A stretch of 64,000 nucleotides of DNA from Sphingomonas sp. LC-1 (GTDB taxonomy: Bacteria; Pseudomonadota; Alphaproteobacteria; Sphingomonadales; Sphingomonadaceae), in NCBI RefSeq assembly GCF_025371035.1, contig NZ_JANZXB010000001.1, positions 496,001 through 560,000 on the forward strand. Direction: 5' to 3'. Positions within the stretch are counted from its first letter, which is position 1; every line of letters begins with the position of its first letter. The translations under genes and the position numbers were made by a program. Below the pieces are notes generated by a model. The model worked only from the letters and a program-made list of their open reading frames with translations, searched no databases and was not told the origin of the DNA. Shown here in pieces: positions 26,969 to 34,947 of this stretch.

Positions 26969-27000
26969 GCCCCGTCGACCATGGGACCGACGGGCTTTTC
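26969..27000 (+). terminator. Orphan rho-independent terminator
   Basis: CCCGTCG (26971-26977) pairs with CGACGGG (26988-26994), extended by G26969-C26995 with one bulged C, and is followed by CTTTTC. It points along the + strand, yet no + strand protein gene precedes it: the nearest upstream gene, cutC, is on the other strand. Confidence 0.65.
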
Positions 27001-27028
27001 ATCTGCGTGACTTGAAGGAGTCATCGAA

Positions 27029-27067
27029 ATGCTGCGCGTCTGTCACCGATTTGCGACGCAGGCGTAA
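27029..27067 (+). CDS. Possible 12-residue leader peptide
   Basis: ATG at 27029, preceded by AAGGAG at good spacing, opens a 12-codon frame (MLRVCHRFATQA) ending in TAA at 27065. It lies about 45 bp before the metallophosphoesterase gene. The ribosome site is better than that of many neighbours. It could be a regulatory leader or a chance frame; a Pho-box-like element overlaps it, and both cannot be functional on the same transcript. Confidence 0.35.
   Translation: MLRVCHRFATQA
27040..27057 (+). promoter_or_regulatory. Pho-box-like element
   Basis: CTGTCAC-CGAT-TTGCGAC has the 7-4-7 direct-repeat layout of PhoB sites. The first half matches the consensus and the second half matches at four of seven positions. 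An additional CTGTCAT lies in reverse at about 27081-27087. The downstream gene pair is of a kind known to be phosphate-controlled in other alphaproteobacteria, which raises the prior. Confidence 0.35.
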
Positions 27068-27113
27068 CAGATGACGGGCATGACAGGCGGGACGCCAAGC
27101 GTGGGGAACGCCG

Positions 27114-27998
27114 ATGCCGATGACCAGCATAACGATGGATGGTTCGCTGCACGAAGACGCCGCCATTCTCGACTTCATCCCTCGCGCGCCGGTGAGGCCC
27201 GAACCCGAAGGCCATGAGCGCCGCCGGTATCGCACCATATGGATCTCGGACGTCCATCTCGGCACGCGCGGCTGCAATGCGGAGATGCTGATCGACTTTC
27301 TCGACCATGTCGATAGCGAGACCATGTATCTGGTCGGCGACATGATCGACGGCTGGCGGCTGAAGAAGAAGTTCTACTGGCCCGCCGCGCACAATGACGT
27401 GGTGTGGCGGCTGCTCAAGCGCGCCAAGCGGGGCACCCGCGTCGTCTATATCCCCGGCAATCATGACGAGATATTTCGGCAGTTCACCGGCATGGATTTC
27501 GGCGGCATCGCCATCTGCCGCAAGGCGATCCACGAGACGGCGGATGGCCGCCGCCTGCTGATCCTGCACGGCGACGAGTTCGACGCGATCACGCTGGCGC
27601 ATCGCTGGCTCGCCCATGTCGGCGACTTCGCCTATACCGCGCTGATGGAGGTGAACCGCTGGGTCAACATCGTCCGCCGGTGGATGAAGCGCCCCTATTG
27701 GTCGCTGTCCAAGCACGCCAAGGCCAAGGTGAAGAACGCCGTCGCCTTCATCTCGCATTTCGAGGAGGTAGTCGCCCATGCGGCGGGTGCGCGCGGCGTC
27801 GACGGCGTGGTGTGCGGGCATATCCACACCGCGGAAATTCGCGAGATCGGCGGCGTTACCTATTATAATGACGGCGACTGGGTGGAAGGCTGCACCGCAC
27901 TGGTCGAGCATTTCGACGGCACGATGGAAATCCTCCATTGGGGCGACGAGATGGAGGCCCGCCGCCAGCAGCCCATGGCGGCCGCCATCGCCGCCTGA
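27114..27998 (+). CDS. plcP: Calcineurin-like metallophosphoesterase (PlcP/LpxH-like)
   Basis: A 294-residue soluble metallophosphoesterase. The dinuclear metal motifs are all present: ISDVHLGTRG, VGDMIDGW, PGNHDE, LHGDEFD and CGHIH. Databases often label such proteins UDP-2,3-diacylglucosamine diphosphatase, but this longer form followed by a GT4 glycosyltransferase is the arrangement known for PlcP. That phospholipase C-like enzyme removes phosphate head groups from membrane lipids under phosphate limitation in Agrobacterium, Phaeobacter and SAR11. The phosphoesterase fold is seen; lipid remodelling is inferred from context. The start at 27114 has GGGG upstream; ATG at 27120 is an alternative. 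Confidence 0.75.
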   Translation: MPMTSITMDGSLHEDAAILDFIPRAPVRPEPEGHERRRYRTIWISDVHLGTRGCNAEMLIDFLDHVDSETMYLVGDMIDGWRLKKKFYWPAAHNDVVWRLLKRAKRGTRVVYIPGNHDEIFRQFTGMDFGGIAICRKAIHETADGRRLLILHGDEFDAITLAHRWLAHVGDFAYTALMEVNRWVNIVRRWMKRPYWSLSKHAKAKVKNAVAFISHFEEVVAHAAGARGVDGVVCGHIHTAEIREIGGVTYYNDGDWVEGCTALVEHFDGTMEILHWGDEMEARRQQPMAAAIAA

Positions 27999-28013
27999 GC
28001 GAAGGGAAACGGC

Positions 28014-29042
28014 ATGCGCATTGCGATCGTCACCGATGCCTGGTCCCCCCAGGTGAATGGCGTGGTCCGCACGCTGCAGTCGGTGACGGCGGAGCTGCGA
28101 GCAATGGGCCATGATCTGTCGATCATCTCGCCCGATCTCTACGCCTCGGTGCCCTGCCCCACCTATTCCGAGATACGGCTGGCGATGCCGGGCCCGGGCG
28201 TGGTCGGGCGGACGCTGGGCGCGTTTCGCCCCGATGCGATCCATATCGCGACCGAGGGACCATTGGGGCTGCGCGCACGGCGGTGGTGCCTGTCTCGCGG
28301 TCTGCCCTTCACCACCGCCTATCACACCCAGTTCCCCGAATATGTCGCCGCGCGGATCAGGGCGATCAGCCCCGAACTGGTATGGCGCTATGTCCGCTGG
28401 TTCCATGCGCCCTCGTCCGCGATCCTGGCCTCGACGCCCAGCGTGGCGGCGGCGCTGGCCGCGCATGACCTGCCGCAAAGCCGCCATTGGGGGCGCGGGG
28501 TCGATACCGCCCTTTTCCGCCCCGATGGTCCGCGCGACGCGTTCGTCCGCGCATTGCCCGGTCCGGTACAGCTTTATGCGGGGCGGGTCGCGGTGGAGAA
28601 GAACATCGCCGCCTTTCTGGCGACCGATGCGCCGGGCTCCAAGGTGGTGGTCGGAGATGGTCCGGCGCGCGCGGCGCTGGCTGCGGAATATCCGCACGTG
28701 CATTTCCTGGGTGCGAAATTCGGCGAGGAACTGGCGGCGATCTACCGTGCGGCCCATGTGTTCGTCTTTCCCAGCCGTACCGACACGTTCGGGCTCGTGA
28801 TGATCGAGGCGCTGGCCTGCGGCACGCCGGTCGCCGCGCTGCCGGTCCAGGGGCCGCTCGACGTGCTCACCCCCGAAGTCGGCGTGATGGACGAAGCGCT
28901 GGACGTGGCCATTGCCGGGGCGCTGAGCCGTGATCGCGACACCTGCGCCGCTTATGGGCAGGGCTTCACCTGGCGGGCGAGCGCGGAGCAGTTCCTTGCG
29001 GCACTCGCCCCCATCAACCACCCCCTGCGCGCGGCGGCGTAG
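28014..29042 (+). CDS. GT4 glycosyltransferase, probable glycolipid synthase
   Basis: A 342-residue GT-B transferase. The N-terminal acceptor domain starts MRIAIVTDAWSPQVNGVVRTL, the opening shared by MgtA/SQD2-like lipid glycosyltransferases. The C-terminal domain has VVGDGPARAAL, FVFPSRTDTFGLVMIEALACG with the conserved donor-binding glutamate, and GPLDVL. It starts 15 bp after the metallophosphoesterase and is surely cotranscribed. In the known PlcP/Agt pair this enzyme adds sugar to the diacylglycerol released by the phosphatase, replacing phospholipid with glycolipid. The sugar donor cannot be read. Confidence 0.8.
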   Translation: MRIAIVTDAWSPQVNGVVRTLQSVTAELRAMGHDLSIISPDLYASVPCPTYSEIRLAMPGPGVVGRTLGAFRPDAIHIATEGPLGLRARRWCLSRGLPFTTAYHTQFPEYVAARIRAISPELVWRYVRWFHAPSSAILASTPSVAAALAAHDLPQSRHWGRGVDTALFRPDGPRDAFVRALPGPVQLYAGRVAVEKNIAAFLATDAPGSKVVVGDGPARAALAAEYPHVHFLGAKFGEELAAIYRAAHVFVFPSRTDTFGLVMIEALACGTPVAALPVQGPLDVLTPEVGVMDEALDVAIAGALSRDRDTCAAYGQGFTWRASAEQFLAALAPINHPLRAAA

Positions 29043-29357
29043 CCCCTTCTCGGCATGGGTCATGGCGAAACTCGCCGCACCGTCCCGTTAAGGCCGAAAT
29101 CCGTTGGGGAGGCGTCAGCAACTTCCCCTCGTGGGCGTGCTTCACCAGATTTGCTGGGCTTCTTGCTCTGGGAAGGTCGGGCCGACACATGCATCAACTT
29201 GGAAAACTCCGTTTAACGGGTTGAACCAAGCTTGCCGCCCATGTCATTCATGGGCCTCGCGCGATTCGGTGCGGGGCTTGCCCGCCTGTCGCTGATCCAT
29301 CGGTCGTGCCGCTTGTCGCCATGGCCGCTCCAACCGCTGCACCCGAAAGGTCCCCGA
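29043..29357. other. Gap before the antiporter gene
   Basis: No convincing gene. An in-frame ATG at 29232 would add 42 residues to the antiporter, but that leader is not membrane-like and lacks a ribosome site. A loose inverted repeat, CTTGG at about 29200 with CCAAG at about 29228, is the only structure noticed. Confidence 0.4.
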
Positions 29358-30989
29358 TTGGACGTCGTCACGCTTAGCCTTTTCCTCCTCCTCGCCGTGG
29401 TGTTGAGCGGGATCATCTCCCGCCTGCTGCCCTCGGCGCTGCCCCGCCCGCTGGTCCAGATCGCACTCGGCGCGGTGATCGGTGGCATCGCGCAGATCCG
29501 GGTGGAGCTCGATCCCGAAATCTTCTTCCTGCTGTTCGTGCCGCCTCTGCTGTTTCTCGATGGCTGGCGCATTCCGAAGGACGAACTGTTTCGCGACGCG
29601 GGGGCGGTGTTGGGACTGGCCCTGGGATTGGTGTTCCTGACCGTGCTGGGCATGGGTCTGTTTATCCACTGGATGATCCCGGCCATGCCCTATGCCGTCG
29701 CCTTCGCGCTGGCCGCCGTGGTGTCGCCGACCGATCCGATCGCGGTGTCGGCCATCGCGCAAAAGGCCCCCATCCCCAAGCGCATGATGCACATCCTCGA
29801 AGGGGAATCGCTGCTCAACGATGCGTCGGGTCTGGTCTGCCTACGCTTCGCGGTGGCGGCGGCGCTGACGGGGGCGTTCTCGCTGACCGGAGCAGGGCTG
29901 ACCTTCCTGTGGATGGCGATCTCCGGGGTCGGCCTGGGCGTGGGGATCGCCTGGGGCACGATCACCGCCAAGGGGCTGTTCGCGCGCCGTTTCGGCGACG
30001 ACAGCGGATCGAACATTCTGGTCAGCCTGCTGATCCCCTTTGCCGCCTATCTGGTCGCCGAACATATCGAGAGTTCGGGCGTGCTGGCGGCGGCGGCGGC
30101 AGGTATCGCGATGTCCTTCACCAACGTCTCGTCGGGGGCCAAGGCCGCCACCCGCATCCGGCGGCAGGCGGTGTGGGACATGCTGCAATTCACGCTGAAC
30201 GGCATCATCTTCGTGCTGCTGGGCGAGCAATTGCCGCAGGTCTTCGCCGGCGCGCGCGACACGGTGATGCTGACCGGGCATCACAGCATCTGGTGGCTGG
30301 GGCTGTATGTGCTGGCCATCGTCGCGGGCCTGGCGGCGTTGCGCTTCGCCTGGACCTGGGTCGCATTGCGCCTGACCCTGTTCCGACATCGCAACAATCC
30401 GCAGCATACCAGTCCGCCGCGCCGTGTCATCACCGCCATGTCGGTGGCGGGCGCGCGTGGCGCGATCACGCTGGCGGGTGCGCTGACCCTGCCGCTGACG
30501 CTGACCGACGGCACGCCTTTTCCCGCGCGCGATCTGGTCATTTTCCTGGCATGCGGGGTCATCCTCTCGTCGTTGGTCATCGCCAGCCTGACTTTGCCGC
30601 TGCTGCTGCGCGGCCTCGCTCTGCCCAATGAGGATGCCGCCAGCGAGCTCGACCGGACCCGGCTCGCCGCCGCCAAGGCCGCGATCGCGGAACTGGAGCG
30701 CCTCCAGCATGAAATGGCCGAGGGCCGCGACGATGCCGACCAATATGTCGAGATCGCCTCGCGCCTGATGGACGGCTATCGCAGCCGGATCGACACGCTG
30801 GAGGGCGATGTGGACCCCGATGCCCGCCGCTTCGAGGAGGTGGAGCGCAAGATGCGGTTGGCCGCGATCCGGGCTGAACGGCGGGTGGTGTTCGAACTGC
30901 TCAACGCCCGCATGATCGGTTCCGCCACCGCACAGCGGCTGGGGCGCGAACTCGACCTGATCGATACCCGCCTGTCCGCCCAAAGCTGA
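29358..30989 (+). CDS. CPA1-family Na+/H+ antiporter
   Basis: Inner-membrane monovalent cation/proton exchanger of the NhaP/YjcE type, with about twelve hydrophobic helices. VVSPTDPIAVSAI carries the family's membrane aspartate and GESLLNDASGLV the ND motif, both expected for ion transport. SVAGARGAITLAGAL is another CPA1 landmark. The C-terminal tail (residues about 405-543) is charged and helical, likely cytoplasmic and regulatory. TTG at 29358 is chosen because AAAGG precedes it and the first helix begins within a few residues. Ion preference (Na+ or K+) cannot be told. Confidence 0.85.
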   Translation: MDVVTLSLFLLLAVVLSGIISRLLPSALPRPLVQIALGAVIGGIAQIRVELDPEIFFLLFVPPLLFLDGWRIPKDELFRDAGAVLGLALGLVFLTVLGMGLFIHWMIPAMPYAVAFALAAVVSPTDPIAVSAIAQKAPIPKRMMHILEGESLLNDASGLVCLRFAVAAALTGAFSLTGAGLTFLWMAISGVGLGVGIAWGTITAKGLFARRFGDDSGSNILVSLLIPFAAYLVAEHIESSGVLAAAAAGIAMSFTNVSSGAKAATRIRRQAVWDMLQFTLNGIIFVLLGEQLPQVFAGARDTVMLTGHHSIWWLGLYVLAIVAGLAALRFAWTWVALRLTLFRHRNNPQHTSPPRRVITAMSVAGARGAITLAGALTLPLTLTDGTPFPARDLVIFLACGVILSSLVIASLTLPLLLRGLALPNEDAASELDRTRLAAAKAAIAELERLQHEMAEGRDDADQYVEIASRLMDGYRSRIDTLEGDVDPDARRFEEVERKMRLAAIRAERRVVFELLNARMIGSATAQRLGRELDLIDTRLSAQS

Positions 30990-31068
30990 GCCCGACCATC
31001 ATCTTTGCGCTTGCGCCAAGGCGAAATTTATCGTGTCTCGCCAATGGAGTTTGCATCAGGGGGGTGGG

Positions 31069-32067
31069 ATGCACGGTAATGTCGGGGAAAGCTGCCTGAA
31101 TTGTGGCGCGACGCTGGTCGGCCATTATTGCCACGCATGCGGCCAATCCTCGCATATTCATCGCACATTGGGCGCGTGGTGGCATGATTTCAGCCACGGC
31201 GTGCTGCATATCGAGGGGCAGGTCTGGCGCACCATCGCCTTCCTCGTCACCCGCCCGGGCGAGCTGACCCGCCGCTATATCGCGGGCGAGCGGCGGCGTT
31301 TCCTGTCACCATTGGCGCTGTATCTGTTCAGCGTCTTCCTGCTCTATATCGCCTACTCGATCCTGGGCGGCTTCGCGACGTTGAAGGCCCCCGATACGCA
31401 GGAGGCCGCGACCGAAATCCATGCCAAGGCGGTCGAAACCCAGGCGCAGATCGCCGCGCTCGATCGACAGCGTCCTGCCATTGTCGCCAACAAGGGCGAT
31501 GTCGCCGCCATCGACAAGGAACGTGCGCGCCTGGCCGAACGCTATCGCCAGCTCGATCTGACGAGCGCGGCGCTCGGGGGCGGAGAGGTCGCCGGTGCGC
31601 CCTCCGGCAACGCAGAGCATCATGCCCCCGTGATGACCGGCTGGAAATCGCTCGACGAGAAGCTGGCCCATGCCGCGCGCGATCCGGAGTTCCTTTTCTT
31701 CAAGATGGAGGCCAATGGCTATAAATTCTCTTGGGCGCTGATCCTGCTGTCGATGCCGTTCATGGGGCTGTTCTTCATCTGGAAACGCGGCGTCGCGATG
31801 TTCGATCATGCCGTCTTCGTCACCTATTCGCTCAGCTTCGTCAGTCTGCTGACGGTGGTGATGATCCTGTGGGTGAAGCTGGCGCATCTGCCGGGGGAAG
31901 CGATGCTGATGCTAGCCTTTCCGGTGCATCTCTTCGCCCAGACGCGTGGCGCCTATGGTTTGGGATGGGTGACCAGCCTGTTCATGACGGTGGCGCTGTG
32001 CGTGATGGCGGCGACCGTTTTGCTGATCTGGGTGATCGGCTTGCTGGCGCTCGGCATCGCACACTGA
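31069..32067 (+). CDS. DUF3667 membrane protein with zinc ribbon
   Basis: About 332 residues. The N terminus has a CxxC...CxxC zinc ribbon (CLNCGATLVGHYCHACGQ), then the DUF3667 stretch HDFSHGVLHIEGQVWRT and TRPGELTRRYIAGERRRFLSPLALYLF. One membrane helix follows, then a charged, probably coiled-coil loop (residues about 115-185), and three or four more helices at the end. The function of the family is unknown. The ATG at 31069 with GGGGGG before it is preferred to GTG at 31033. It is transcribed toward the N-glycan operon, but a gap of nearly 300 bp with its own repeats separates them. Confidence 0.75.
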   Translation: MHGNVGESCLNCGATLVGHYCHACGQSSHIHRTLGAWWHDFSHGVLHIEGQVWRTIAFLVTRPGELTRRYIAGERRRFLSPLALYLFSVFLLYIAYSILGGFATLKAPDTQEAATEIHAKAVETQAQIAALDRQRPAIVANKGDVAAIDKERARLAERYRQLDLTSAALGGGEVAGAPSGNAEHHAPVMTGWKSLDEKLAHAARDPEFLFFKMEANGYKFSWALILLSMPFMGLFFIWKRGVAMFDHAVFVTYSLSFVSLLTVVMILWVKLAHLPGEAMLMLAFPVHLFAQTRGAYGLGWVTSLFMTVALCVMAATVLLIWVIGLLALGIAH

Positions 32068-32146
32068 CACCGCCAATCGGTTGCAGCGCCGAGACGAATT
32101 GTTTCACACGATAAAAGGGTGGACGCCCCCGATCCGCCTTGTCATG

Positions 32147-32190
32147 ATACCAAAACATACCATGAGAATACCGGCGCAAGATAAGCCGGT
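32147..32190. promoter_or_regulatory. Phased ATACC repeats before the N-glycan operon
   Basis: ATACCA at 32147, ATACCA at 32157 and ATACC at 32168 are direct repeats spaced 10 and 11 bp, about one helical turn each. The last one runs into an inverted repeat ACCGGC-N9-GCCGGT (32170-32190). They lie 170-215 bp before the beta-mannosidase start. In reverse they read TGGTAT, the half-site seen before nagR and cutC, so shared control by the GntR regulator is a reasonable guess. Confidence 0.45.
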
Positions 32191-32361
32191 AGATTGAAGG
32201 GGACGCGGGGTGGCGAGGAAGAGCCTGACGATAGGGGGGATTTTGCCCATCGGCTCGGCGCGCCCCACTCCCTTCGCCAAGCGCGATCGGCGCCCATCTT
32301 CCAAGGTCTTTGCCGCGTCGGACCGGCGCCCGCGAAGCCGCCAGCTTTCGGGGAAATCGTC

Positions 32362-34947
32362 TTGAAACATCGCCTCGGCCTGATCCTGGCCGCGCTCGCC
32401 CTTCCCTTCCCCGCGCTGGCCGCACCCAAGACGGTGGCGGCGCTCGATCATTGGCAGGTTCGGATCGACCCCAAGGACGCCGATGCCGCCCGCGCGCATC
32501 CACAGGCGGCGAATTGGCTGACCGCGACTGTCCCGGGCAGCGTGCAGCAGGATCTGATTGCCGCGCATATCGTCCCCGATCCCTATCAGGGCGCGAACGA
32601 AGCCCCGATCCAATGGGCGGGCCTGACCGGCTGGCAATATCGCACCACGCTGGACGTCACGCCGGAGATGCTGCGCCGCGATCATCTCGACCTGGTGTTC
32701 GACGGGCTGGACACCTTCGCGACCGTGACCGTCAACGGCCAAAAGCTGCTCTCCGCCGACAATGCCCATCGTCGCTGGCGCGCCGACGCCAAGCCGCTGC
32801 TCAAGGCCGGCGCGAACGAGGTGGTCGTGACCTTCGCCTCGCCGATCAAGACGCTCCAGCCGATGGTGCTAGCCGAGAAGAACCCGCTGCCCGGCGAATA
32901 TGACTCCCCCTATGGCGACGAGCCCAAGGGCAAGCAGACCTCGCCCTATATCCGCAAGCCGAAGTATCAATATGGCTGGGACTGGGCGCCTCGCATCGTC
33001 GATGTGGGCATCTGGCGGCCCGCCCGGCTGGAGGCGTGGGACGCCGCGCGGATCGACAACCTCCGCATCGAGCAGGAGGCGCTGACCGATGCCGAGGCGC
33101 GCATCCTCGCCCGCGCCTCGGTGGTCGCCGACCGTACGCAGACCGGCCGGATGGACGTGACCGTCACCGGCCCTGACGGCCGCCGTATCCGGGTAAAGCG
33201 CGACGTGGCGCTACAGCCGGGCGAGAACGATGTGGTCGTCCCCGTCTCGATCACCCGCCCACAGCGTTGGCAGCCGATCGGCTTCGGCGCGCATCCGCTC
33301 TACACGGTGGCCGCCACGCTGGCGGGCGCGGATTCGGTCGAGAAGCGCACGGGACTGCGCACCGTCGAGTTGGTCCGCAAGGACGGCAGCTTCGGGCTGA
33401 AGGTCAACGGCAACGTCATCTTCGCCAAGGGGACCAACGTCATCCCCTTCGACGCCTTCCCCGCGCGCGTCCCTGCCGCGACGGAGCGGGCTATGCTGGA
33501 GAAGGCCGCCAAGGCCAATATGAACATGGTCCGCGTCTGGGGCGGCGGCTATTATCCCGAACATAGCTTCTACGACGCCGCCGACGAGCTGGGCCTGATG
33601 GTCTGGCAGGACTTCATGTTCGGCGGCAGCGTGACGCCCCCCGACGCCCAGTTCCGCGAGAATGTCCGGATCGAGGCGGAAGAGCAGGTCGCGCGCCTGC
33701 AATCGCATCCCTCGCTGGTCATCTGGGCGGGCAATAACGAGGTGCTGTCGGGCTGGGAAAACTGGTCGGATCGCAAGGCGTTCAAGAAGGCGGTCGGCCC
33801 CGACGAGCAGGAGCGGATCGGCACCGGCATGGCCGTGCTGTTCGACCGCGTGCTGCGCGAGGCGGTGACGAAGAACTCGCCCGGCATCCCCTATTGGCCG
33901 GGCTCCCCCTCGACCGATTATGAGGCACCGACCGACACCGACAAGAATGGCGACCGACATTTCTGGGACGTCTGGTCCGGCTCCAAGCCGATCGAACGCT
34001 ACACGGATAGCTGCCCGCGCTTCATGTCCGAATATGGCTTCCAGGCCTTTCCCGACCTGTCGACCATCGCGACCTTCGCCGACCCGGCGGATTTCCGCAT
34101 CGACAGCCCGGTCATGAAGGCGCACCAGAAGTTTCTGGCGGGCGAAGGCAATGAGCGCGTCACCTTCTACTTGAAGCAGAATCTGCGCGATCCGCGCGAC
34201 TTCGCCGATCTGGTCTACCTGTCCCAGGCGATGCAGGCCCGCGCCATCGGTCTGGCCGCGCGCCATCACCGCGCGTGCCGCCCGGTGACCCTGGGGTCGC
34301 TCTATTGGCAGCTCAACGACAGCTGGCCCGCGATCAGCTGGTCGAGCATCGACTGGACCGGGCATGACAAGATGCTGCAGCATGAGGTCCGCCGCTTCTT
34401 CGCGCCCCAGACCATCGTTGCGGAGACCAAGCCCGGTGCGACGCGGATCGCCCTGGTTTCCGACGCGACGACGCCGAAGCCGCTCGGCTGGCGCGTCACC
34501 GGCTATGGCATGGACGGGCGCAAGCTGGGCTCGCAATCGGGCAGTGCGACCATGGCCGCCGCCTCGGCCAGCGATATCGCTATGATCCCCGACGCGACGC
34601 TGTTCGCCGGGGCGGCCCCTGAAGCGAGCTACGCCGTCGCCGAGCTGTTCGACGGCGACACGGTGATCGCGCGCCAGATCGTCGAGCGGAAGGTGCCGCG
34701 CGACATGCTCTATCCGGCGCCGGGCATCACCGCGCGCTGGGCGGGAAAGCAACTGACGCTGACCGCGCGCCATCTCGCGCGCCAGGTGCAGGTCAATTTC
34801 GGCACCATCGCCGCCGAGCCGTCCGATGACGGCTTCGACCTGTTGCCCGGCGAAAGCATCACGGTCACCATCCAGAGCGACGCGGACGCCGCCACCCTGG
34901 CGCGTACGCTTGCCATCTACACCCTCGGTCCGAAGGACGCCCAGTGA
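32362..34947 (+). CDS. GH2 beta-mannosidase, exported
   Basis: Cleaves terminal beta-mannose; in an N-glycan pathway this is the core Man-beta-1,4-GlcNAc bond. TTG at 32362 opens a Sec signal peptide (LKHRLGLILAALALPFPALA) with GGGG eight bases upstream; longer in-frame starts lack a signal. Visible are the jelly-roll PGSVQQDL, YQYGWDWAPRI typical of beta-mannosidases, VRVWGGGYYPEHSFYDAADELGLMVW split across the barrel, acid/base E460 in WAGNNEV and nucleophile E557 in MSEYGFQ. At 861 residues it has the normal size. It is the first gene of a five-gene run joined by 4-bp overlaps. Confidence 0.9.
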   Translation: MKHRLGLILAALALPFPALAAPKTVAALDHWQVRIDPKDADAARAHPQAANWLTATVPGSVQQDLIAAHIVPDPYQGANEAPIQWAGLTGWQYRTTLDVTPEMLRRDHLDLVFDGLDTFATVTVNGQKLLSADNAHRRWRADAKPLLKAGANEVVVTFASPIKTLQPMVLAEKNPLPGEYDSPYGDEPKGKQTSPYIRKPKYQYGWDWAPRIVDVGIWRPARLEAWDAARIDNLRIEQEALTDAEARILARASVVADRTQTGRMDVTVTGPDGRRIRVKRDVALQPGENDVVVPVSITRPQRWQPIGFGAHPLYTVAATLAGADSVEKRTGLRTVELVRKDGSFGLKVNGNVIFAKGTNVIPFDAFPARVPAATERAMLEKAAKANMNMVRVWGGGYYPEHSFYDAADELGLMVWQDFMFGGSVTPPDAQFRENVRIEAEEQVARLQSHPSLVIWAGNNEVLSGWENWSDRKAFKKAVGPDEQERIGTGMAVLFDRVLREAVTKNSPGIPYWPGSPSTDYEAPTDTDKNGDRHFWDVWSGSKPIERYTDSCPRFMSEYGFQAFPDLSTIATFADPADFRIDSPVMKAHQKFLAGEGNERVTFYLKQNLRDPRDFADLVYLSQAMQARAIGLAARHHRACRPVTLGSLYWQLNDSWPAISWSSIDWTGHDKMLQHEVRRFFAPQTIVAETKPGATRIALVSDATTPKPLGWRVTGYGMDGRKLGSQSGSATMAAASASDIAMIPDATLFAGAAPEASYAVAELFDGDTVIARQIVERKVPRDMLYPAPGITARWAGKQLTLTARHLARQVQVNFGTIAAEPSDDGFDLLPGESITVTIQSDADAATLARTLAIYTLGPKDAQ

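Noticed and set aside
26490-27010. Open frames on both strands in the gap between cutC and the metallophosphoesterase gene
   Set aside because: No ribosome site, no family resemblance, and the + strand frame runs through the terminator hairpin.
27114-27998. Calling the metallophosphoesterase LpxH (lipid A synthesis)
   Set aside because: The longer form and the directly following SQD2-like transferase fit PlcP better; LpxH cannot be excluded without knowing whether the genome has another LpxH/LpxI.
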